Shown here in pieces: positions 58,092 through 64,000 of a DNA stretch of 64,000 bases. The stretch lies in NCBI GenBank assembly GCA_035511075.1, contig DATKFW010000093.1, positions 10,635 through 74,634 of the forward strand, written 5' to 3'. The DNA comes from DATAUD01 sp035511075 (GTDB lineage Bacteria; Verrucomicrobiota; Verrucomicrobiia; Limisphaerales; Palsa-1400). The stretch's first letter is position 1; every line of letters begins with the position of its first letter. The notes under the pieces are model-generated. The model was given only the letters and a program-made list of their open reading frames with translations, was not told the origin of the DNA and ran no database searches. The position numbers and the translations under genes were made by a program.

Positions 58092-60278
58092 ATGAAAGCT
58101 CAAATGAGCATTTTCCCGGTCCTGGGAGCCTTGACGCTTACTTTTTTTCAGCCGCTGGAAAGCCGCGCGGCGGACTGGCTGATCGATCCGTCGCCGTTTC
58201 GAGCGACGATTGCCACAAACGCGGTAGCAAGCCAAATTGTGCTGGAAAACGGGCTGGTGCGCCGCGTTTTCGAACTTTCGCCAAACGCGGCGACGGTGGC
58301 ATTGGACAATTTGATGACAGGCCAATCCATTTTGCGGTCGGTGCGCCCCGAGGCGAAGGTCGAGCTGGACGGAAAAAAATTCGATGTGGGCGGCCTGGTC
58401 GGCCAACCGGTTAACAATTACTGGAATTCCGCATGGCTGGCGCAGATGAGGGCGGACCCATCCGCGTTTCATTTTGCGGGCTTGAGAACGGGCCGAACCG
58501 AGCCGCGCTTTGTGTGGCGAAGGCGGAACGAATGGCTTTCGCAAGAACCTCCCTGGCCTCCGCCGGGCGTCGCGGTGACGTTGACGTTCGACGCTCCTAC
58601 GAATGCGGGCGCGGTAATAGTCGAGGTGCATTACGAACTTTATGATGGTCTGCCGGTAATCGCGAAATGGCTGACCGTGCGGAACACCGGGCCGAACCCG
58701 GTCACGCTCAATTCCCTGGCCGTCGAGCAACTGGCCGTCGTCGAATCCGAATCCATCGTGGATGGCCCAGCCGGGAATTTCCGCGGCAGCTATCGCGCAC
58801 TGGATGCGTTCAGCGATTACGCGTTCGGCGGCAACATGAGCGCCACGGCCGACGCGCCGGCCATTCATTGGCGGAGCGATCCGCTCTACACGACGCAAGT
58901 CAACTATTTGCTGGCCACTCCCTGCCTGCTGGAATGTTCGCCGCCGATCGGGCCGGAATTGGAAATCAAACCGGGCGAATCTCTTGATTCGTTCCGCGTT
59001 TTTGAATTGGTTCACGACAGCACGGACCGCGAGCGGCGCGGACTGGCCGTGCGCCGCGCCTATCGCGCGCTTGCGCCGTGGGCGGAGGAAAACCCAATCC
59101 TCATGCACGTCCGAAGCGCCGCGCCGGAGGCAGTCAGATCGGCGATCGACCAGTGCGCCGAGGTCGGTTTTGAGATGGTCATTATGACATTCGGCAGCGG
59201 ATTTGACATTGAAAATGAAAACCCGGAATATCTTGCGGGCATCAAATCGCTCGCCGACTATGCGCGCGCCAAAGGCATTGCGCTGGGCGGCTACTCGCTG
59301 CTTGCGAGCCGTTCGATAGACAACGCGGACGACGTGATCAATCCGGACACCGGCAAGCCGGGCGGCGCGCGGTTCGGCTCTTCGCCCTGCCTGGGCAGCG
59401 TTTGGGGAGAGAATTATTTCCGAAAGCTCCGGCAATTTTTCGAGCAGACCGGCTGCGGCGTGCTGGAAAACGACGGCTCGTACCCGGGCGATGTTTGCGC
59501 CTCCACGAATCATCCCGGGCACAGCGGTCTCAAGGATTCGCAATGGAAACAGTGGAACATCATCAGCGGCTTTTACCAGTGGTGCCGCGCGCGGGGAATT
59601 TATCTCAACGTTCCGGACTGGTATTTTCTGGCCGGTTCGAGCAAGATCGGCATGGGCTACCGCGAAACGGACTGGTCACTGCCGCGCGAACAGCAGGAAA
59701 TCATCGAGCGCCAGAACATTTATGACGGCACGTGGGAAAAAACGCCCAGCATGGGCTGGATGTTTGTGCCCTTGACCGAATATCAGGGCGGCGGCGCGGC
59801 CGCAACCATCGAGCCGCTCAAAGATCATCTGGACCATTACCAAACGCGGCTGGCAAACCTCTTCGGCGCCGGTGTGCAGGCTTGCTATCGCGGTCCGCGA
59901 CTTTTCGACACGGACGAAACCAGGGTCGTTGTTAAAAAATGGGTCGATTTTTACAAAGCCCACCGGGCGATTCTTGACAGCGACCTCATTCATCTGCGTC
60001 GCGCCGACGGGCGGGATTGGGATGGCTGGCTGCACGTGAATCCGTCGTTGAAGGAACGCGGCCTGGCGATGATTTATAATCCGCTCGAAGCACCGATTCA
60101 ACGTCGCATCCGGTTGCCGCTGTATTACACGGGGCTGACGAGCCGAGCGGTGATCGGCTGGGAGGATGGACATTCGGAAACGGTTTCGCTTGCGCGCGAT
60201 TACTCGGCGGACGTAATTGTGAACATTCCCGCGCGCGGCCGCGTATGGCTGACGACGCGCGCGCCGAATTCAAATTAG
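58092..60278 (+). CDS. Secreted alpha-galactosidase-like glycosidase (GH36-like)
   Basis: 728 residues from the ATG at 58092; upstream codons to 57882 are not coding. Signal peptide ends near 'LESRAA'. An N-terminal beta super-sandwich domain (~30-340: 'IVLENGLVRRVFELSPNAATVALDNL', 'EVHYELYDGLPVIAKWLTVRNTG') precedes a TIM-barrel (~350-640) with 'GFEMVIMTFGSGFD', 'YARAKGIALGGYSLL' and 'GCGVLENDGSYPGD', where the Asp in LENDG is a likely nucleophile. A C-terminal beta domain follows. The layout is that of clan GH-D (GH27/31/36), but the branch is distant, so substrate is uncertain. It lies just before a GH35 gene on the same strand. Confidence 0.65.
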   Translation: MKAQMSIFPVLGALTLTFFQPLESRAADWLIDPSPFRATIATNAVASQIVLENGLVRRVFELSPNAATVALDNLMTGQSILRSVRPEAKVELDGKKFDVGGLVGQPVNNYWNSAWLAQMRADPSAFHFAGLRTGRTEPRFVWRRRNEWLSQEPPWPPPGVAVTLTFDAPTNAGAVIVEVHYELYDGLPVIAKWLTVRNTGPNPVTLNSLAVEQLAVVESESIVDGPAGNFRGSYRALDAFSDYAFGGNMSATADAPAIHWRSDPLYTTQVNYLLATPCLLECSPPIGPELEIKPGESLDSFRVFELVHDSTDRERRGLAVRRAYRALAPWAEENPILMHVRSAAPEAVRSAIDQCAEVGFEMVIMTFGSGFDIENENPEYLAGIKSLADYARAKGIALGGYSLLASRSIDNADDVINPDTGKPGGARFGSSPCLGSVWGENYFRKLRQFFEQTGCGVLENDGSYPGDVCASTNHPGHSGLKDSQWKQWNIISGFYQWCRARGIYLNVPDWYFLAGSSKIGMGYRETDWSLPREQQEIIERQNIYDGTWEKTPSMGWMFVPLTEYQGGGAAATIEPLKDHLDHYQTRLANLFGAGVQACYRGPRLFDTDETRVVVKKWVDFYKAHRAILDSDLIHLRRADGRDWDGWLHVNPSLKERGLAMIYNPLEAPIQRRIRLPLYYTGLTSRAVIGWEDGHSETVSLARDYSADVIVNIPARGRVWLTTRAPNSN

Positions 60279-60325
60279 CAGAATCTGCCGATGACGCGCC
60301 GTCTGCTGGGACGGCTCAAAATAAA

Positions 60326-62170
60326 ATGCACATTATGAAAAAAGCGATTGCCACCGTTCGGCTGCTTGCTCTTGGCGCCACATTTTCGCTTCTTCTGGCG
60401 GGCTGGCCGCCGGCCGTGAATGCAAAGTCCACCTTCGCCATCGGTGACTCGGATTTTCTGCTCAACGGAAAACCGTTTCAAATCAGGGCCGGGGAGATGC
60501 ATCCGGGCCGGATTCCTCACCAATACTGGGCCGATCGCCTAAGGATGGCGCATGCGATGGGTCTTAACACGGTCTCGATCTACGTTTTCTGGAACCAGCA
60601 CGAGCCGCGCGAAGGTGAGTTCCGTTTCACAGGGGACACCGACATCGCCCGGTTCGTGCGCCTAGCCCAGAAGGAAGGGTTGTGGGTCATCTTGCGGCCC
60701 GGTCCGTATTGTTGCGCGGAATGGGAATTCGGCGGCTATCCGTGGTGGCTGCTCAAAGAGCACGACTTGAAGGTTCGCAGCCAGGACCCGCGCTTCCTGG
60801 CGGCGGCGCAAACGTATATGAAAAAATTAGGCCGGCAACTTGCGCCCCTCCAAATCACACATGGCGGGCCGATCATTATGGTTCAGGTGGAGAATGAATA
60901 CGGCAGCTACGGCAGCGACCACTCTTACATGAACAAAATCCGTGATATCGAACGCGCCGCCGGTTTTGACGTGCCTTTTTTCACGGCCGACGGCGGCGGA
61001 AAAATGATGGCCAATGGTCATGTCTCCGGCGCTTTGCCGGGACTCAACGGGGGCAGCGGCCCCGACATTATGAAGGAAATTGGCCGTTATTTTCCGACCG
61101 GCCCGTGGCTCGTCCCGGAATTATATCCCGGATGGCTCGATCACTGGGGCGAGCCGCACGCGCACACCGACGTCAGCGACGTGGTGCGCGACACCGAGTG
61201 GGATCTCACCAACCACGTGTCCTTCTCGTACTACATGATTTACGGCGGCACTTCGTTCGGCTTTATGAATGGCGCCAATTACGACGGCCATTTCCAGCCG
61301 CAACCGACCAGTTACGATTACGACGCGCCGATCGACGAAATGGGGCGGCCCACGCAAAAATACTTCGCTTTGCGCGAAGCGCTGGCAAAGCACCCTATGC
61401 CGGATGAAATATTTCCGGACGTGCCGGGCACCACGACGGTGATCGAAATTCCCAAAATTGAACTCACTGAGTCCGCGAGCATTTTTGACAATCTTGGCGC
61501 GCCGGTGAAATCGGAAAAGCCGCTGAGCTTTGAAGACCTCAACCAGGGCTACGGCTACGTTTTGTATCGCACACGCATCTCCGGCCCGGTGGACGCGACA
61601 CTGACAATCAAGCCACTGCGCGATTTCGCCGTGGTGTGCGTGGACGGCAAACGCGTCGCGGCGCTTGACCGCCGCCTCAATCAAAATGCCACTGGGCTGA
61701 ACATCACAGGTCAAAGCGCCACGCTCGACATTCTGGTCGAAAATGGCGGTCGCATCAACTACGGAAGCCGGTTGCCCGACAACCGTAAGGGCATCACCGG
61801 GTCCGTCACGCTCGGCGACCGCGAACTCACCGGCTGGGAGATGTACAAATTACCCTTCGACACGGTTTCCTGGCTGCATTTTGAGTCCACTCCGACCTCC
61901 GCGGCACCGGCAGTACATCGCGGCGAATTTACATTGTCTCAGATCGGAGACACCTTTCTCGATATGCGCGGCTGGGGCAAAGGCATAGTATTCGTAAACG
62001 GGCACAATTTGGGCCGTTACTGGCATATCGGCCCGCAGCAGACGCTTTATCTTCCTGGTGTCTGGCTTGTGAAAGGCCGCAACGAAATCGATGTTTTTGA
62101 GCTGTTGAAGGACGACGTTCACACTCTGGCCGGAATCAAATCACCGATTCTCGACCAGCTTGACAAGTAG
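60326..62170 (+). CDS. Secreted beta-galactosidase, glycoside hydrolase family 35
   Basis: 614 residues from the ATG at 60326 (60335 is also possible). Signal peptide 'MKKAIATVRLLALGATFSLLLAG'. The GH35 barrel covers ~36-360: 'FLLNGKPFQIRAGEMHPGRIPHQYWADRLRMAHAMGLNTVSIYVFWNQHEPREGEF', 'GPYCCAEWEFGGYPWWL', acid/base E191 in 'GGPIIMVQVENEYGSY', and nucleophile E265 in 'PELYPGWLDHWGEPH'. Two C-terminal beta domains follow with 'GYVLYRT' and 'LDMRGWGKGIVFVNGHNLGRYW'. Removes terminal beta-galactose from glycans. Its stop abuts the GH92 stop with no base between. Confidence 0.93.
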   Translation: MHIMKKAIATVRLLALGATFSLLLAGWPPAVNAKSTFAIGDSDFLLNGKPFQIRAGEMHPGRIPHQYWADRLRMAHAMGLNTVSIYVFWNQHEPREGEFRFTGDTDIARFVRLAQKEGLWVILRPGPYCCAEWEFGGYPWWLLKEHDLKVRSQDPRFLAAAQTYMKKLGRQLAPLQITHGGPIIMVQVENEYGSYGSDHSYMNKIRDIERAAGFDVPFFTADGGGKMMANGHVSGALPGLNGGSGPDIMKEIGRYFPTGPWLVPELYPGWLDHWGEPHAHTDVSDVVRDTEWDLTNHVSFSYYMIYGGTSFGFMNGANYDGHFQPQPTSYDYDAPIDEMGRPTQKYFALREALAKHPMPDEIFPDVPGTTTVIEIPKIELTESASIFDNLGAPVKSEKPLSFEDLNQGYGYVLYRTRISGPVDATLTIKPLRDFAVVCVDGKRVAALDRRLNQNATGLNITGQSATLDILVENGGRINYGSRLPDNRKGITGSVTLGDRELTGWEMYKLPFDTVSWLHFESTPTSAAPAVHRGEFTLSQIGDTFLDMRGWGKGIVFVNGHNLGRYWHIGPQQTLYLPGVWLVKGRNEIDVFELLKDDVHTLAGIKSPILDQLDK

Positions 62171-64000
62171 TTACTCCGGGCGCTGAGGATTTGTCCCCCA
62201 CGGACCTGGCTGCGGTCCCATCGTGAAATCAAGCGTCCCGCCATTTTTCAATTCACGATAGGGCAGGAAGGGCGAATCCCAGTTCTTGCCGTTGACCCGC
62301 ACCGATTGGACGTAGATGTTGTCGCCGGATATGTTATCGGCAGCCACGGTAAACGTTTTCCCGTTCGAGAGGCGCATCACGGCTTTTGGGACTTGCGGAG
62401 CGCCGATCACGTAATAGTCGCTGGCCGGACAAACCGGATAAAATCCCATGCAGGTAAACATGTACCACGCCGACATTTGGCCGCAATCATCATTGCCGCA
62501 CAGCGAGTCGGGACGGTTGCCGTATTGCGTCGACACGACTTGATGCAACCGTTGCGCCGCCTTCCATGGCTGGCCGACGTAAGAGTAGAGGTAAATGATG
62601 TGGTGACTTGGTTCGTTCCCGTGCCAATATTCGCCGATACAGCCGCGCTGGTCGTCGGGCGCGAGTTCCTTGGTTGCTTCCGTGGAGGTAAAGAGCGAAT
62701 CGAGCTTTTCGATGAACTGCTCCCTGCCGCCCATCAGGGCGATCAATCCGGGCACGTCCTGCGGCACATACCACGAGTATTGCGAACTGGTCCCCTCCGT
62801 GACATCGACGAGATTTGTGCCGCCGCCAAAGGCGTGCGGGTTGAACGGAACGCGCCAGGTGCCATTGGAATCCTTCGGGCGCATCCAGCCCACGGATGGA
62901 TCGTAAATGTTCCTGTAGCTGCCTGCGCGTTTCATAAAATAATCATAGTCGGCCTCCTTGCCGAGAGCCTTGGCCATTTGCGCGATGCAAAAGTCATCAT
63001 AAGCGTATTCCAGCGTCTTGGAGAGCGACTCGTCCTCCTGGTCAAACGGCACCCAGCCCAATTTCCGATACGCGGCCAGTCCGTCATAATCGGGATTCAT
63101 CGCGGTGGCCTTGATGGCCTCGTAGGCGTGCTGCGCGTCGAAACCTTTTACGCCCTTCAAATAACCGTCCACGATTACCGGCACGGCGTGGTAGCCGATC
63201 ATGCACCAGGTTTCGTTGCCTTGCAGTTCCCACATGGGCAGCAGGTGGTCCGCGCTTTGGTCATAATGGGCCAGCAGCGAGTTGATGATATCGGAATCGC
63301 GCCGTTCCTGAATCAACGCCAGCAACGGATGCTCGGCGCGAAAAGTATCCCAAAGCGAAAACACGGTGTACACGGTAAAACCGCCGGCCCGATGAATGTC
63401 ATGGTCAAAGCCGCGATACTCGCCGTTGGCGTCCTGGTAAAGATTTGGCGCCAGCAGCGCGTGATAGTTGTTAAGTTGTTCAATATCGCTCTTGCGTTCC
63501 GCGTCCTGGTAAAGATTTGGCGCCAGCAGCGCGTGATAGAGCGACGTGTAAAACGTTTCCTTTTGTTCGGTCGTGCCGTCGATTTGTAACCGGCTCAATT
63601 CGCGGTCCCATTGAGTACACGTCGCGTTTCTTAATTTGGCGAAATCCCACCCGGGGATTTCCGCATCGAGATTTTGCAACGCGTTCGCGGAGCTGACGGC
63701 GGACACGGCGACTTTGACCATGACGCCCTCGCCGGCGCTGGTTTTGAATTTGGCCAGAAATTGCAAATTGGTACCCGAAACCTCCTTGCTGCTGCGAAAG
63801 CGATAGTTGACGTAACTGGTGTAAGTAATCGCCTCGCCACCGCTGATGATTTGCGCGCTCTCAAACGGGCGCGAGTAACGCGCCGCAAAATAAAGATACC
63901 GCTCCTTGGCCCAACCGTTGACCAGGTGAAAGCCGGTGATCGTGGAACCATCCTCGATACGCACGTGTGATTCCGCCACGCGCCACCGGCCCCCTTCCCC
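62171..64000 (-). CDS. GH92 alpha-mannosidase, N-terminus beyond the window
   Basis: About 609 residues visible; the frame is open through 64000, so the first ~100-200 residues are missing. Calcium-dependent inverting exo-alpha-mannosidase by family. The beta domain ends near residue 120 and the (alpha/alpha)6 barrel follows, with motifs 'TVYTVFSLWDTFRAEHPLLALIQ', 'WELQGNETWCMIGYHAVPVI', 'DDQRGCIGEYWHGNEPSHHIIYLY' and 'CGNDDCGQMSAWYMFTCMGFYPV', whose Glu (in HGNEP) and Asp pair (GNDD) are the catalytic acid and base region. A 24-residue in-frame duplication disrupts the normally invariant 'YHALLAPNLYQD' segment (see repeat at 63429-63539), which may impair the enzyme. Confidence 0.92.
   Translation of the reverse strand, partial: GEGGRWRVAESHVRIEDGSTITGFHLVNGWAKERYLYFAARYSRPFESAQIISGGEAITYTSYVNYRFRSSKEVSGTNLQFLAKFKTSAGEGVMVKVAVSAVSSANALQNLDAEIPGWDFAKLRNATCTQWDRELSRLQIDGTTEQKETFYTSLYHALLAPNLYQDAERKSDIEQLNNYHALLAPNLYQDANGEYRGFDHDIHRAGGFTVYTVFSLWDTFRAEHPLLALIQERRDSDIINSLLAHYDQSADHLLPMWELQGNETWCMIGYHAVPVIVDGYLKGVKGFDAQHAYEAIKATAMNPDYDGLAAYRKLGWVPFDQEDESLSKTLEYAYDDFCIAQMAKALGKEADYDYFMKRAGSYRNIYDPSVGWMRPKDSNGTWRVPFNPHAFGGGTNLVDVTEGTSSQYSWYVPQDVPGLIALMGGREQFIEKLDSLFTSTEATKELAPDDQRGCIGEYWHGNEPSHHIIYLYSYVGQPWKAAQRLHQVVSTQYGNRPDSLCGNDDCGQMSAWYMFTCMGFYPVCPASDYYVIGAPQVPKAVMRLSNGKTFTVAADNISGDNIYVQSVRVNGKNWDSPFLPYRELKNGGTLDFTMGPQPGPWGTNPQRPE
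63429..63539 (-). repeat. 39-bp direct duplication inside the GH92 gene
   Basis: 63429-63467 and 63501-63539 are identical over 39 bases, offset 72 bases (24 codons). The protein reads YHALLAPNLYQDA, then an 11-residue unique spacer ERKSDIEQLNN, then YHALLAPNLYQDA again. The 33-base spacer has no visible source. The reading frame is preserved. Confidence 0.95.

Noticed and set aside
57891..59543. 550-residue minus-strand open frame
   Set aside because: It lies antisense to the GH36-like gene, has Arg/Ala-rich composition typical of GC-rich shadow frames and no family motif.

Overview
The window looks like chromosomal DNA from a member of the Verrucomicrobiota (probably a soil or freshwater Limisphaerales/Pedosphaera-like lineage). 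This is inferred from the moderately high GC content, the many large secreted proteins built from Calx-beta, Ig-like, choice-of-anchor and BspA-type repeat domains with the short C-terminal 'FYRV' module common in that phylum, the plant/cyanobacterial-type IspH, and a Cys-poor DksA/L33/S18 gene set. No database search was possible, so the phylum is a judgement from protein style. I see no tRNA, rRNA, CRISPR array, insertion sequence or prophage.

Region by region. 1-4.2 kb: edge of a C4HC3 zinc-finger gene, a small exported DUF6916-like protein paired with a phage-tail-collar protein, and a 900-residue glycine-rich secreted propeller/beta-helix protein. 4.2-7.2 kb (minus): secreted GH16 glycanase and a Calx-beta/Ig-like protein. 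7.3-12.7 kb (minus): ispH, dgt, glnS and a lipoprotein aminopeptidase. 12.8-14.3 kb (plus): BON protein, PspC protein and a DUF6483-like protein. 14.3-20.4 kb (minus): metH with a palindromic operator-like element upstream, polX, and a broken toxin-antitoxin pair. Then thiD (plus). 21.3-30.9 kb (minus): a five-gene operon of a receiver-only response regulator, an RND adaptor, two RND pumps and an outer-membrane factor. 31-39 kb: Hsp15-like S4 protein, Tat-exported NHL propeller, a triple-repeat secreted protein, a frameshifted M14 carboxypeptidase and a DoxX-like membrane protein. 39.4-44.3 kb: an ECF sigma factor fused to a membrane/glycine-repeat domain, a BspA-like LRR surface protein, an intact hicBA pair, relics of hicA (32.7 kb) and hicB (41.4 kb), and short dispersed repeats. 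44.3-46.6 kb: LysM protein, possible ferritin-like protein and a small membrane protein. 46.7-53.7 kb: a translationally coupled cluster in which a VWA protein, an ABC-permease/NHL-propeller fusion and a second VWA/amidotransferase-like protein overlap by 4 bases each. 53.9-57.1 kb: folE2, a DksA-like protein without its zinc cysteines, Cys-free L33 and S18, a ZIP transporter and a Fur-family regulator. 57.1-64 kb: a YebC-family protein and a glycan-degradation group (GH36-like, GH35, GH92).

The most interesting unit is 53.9-57.1 kb. Every gene there fits the classical zinc-limitation response: zinc-independent folate enzyme, zinc-free DksA, zinc-free ribosomal proteins, zinc importer and a Zur-like repressor. 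A perfect 9+3+9 inverted repeat sits just upstream of the ZIP-fur pair. Second is the VWA / ABC-permease-NHL / VWA cluster, an architecture I do not recognise as a described system. Third is the sigma factor fused to an integral membrane domain. The 32-44 kb stretch carries signs of repeated acquisition and decay of toxin-antitoxin genes.
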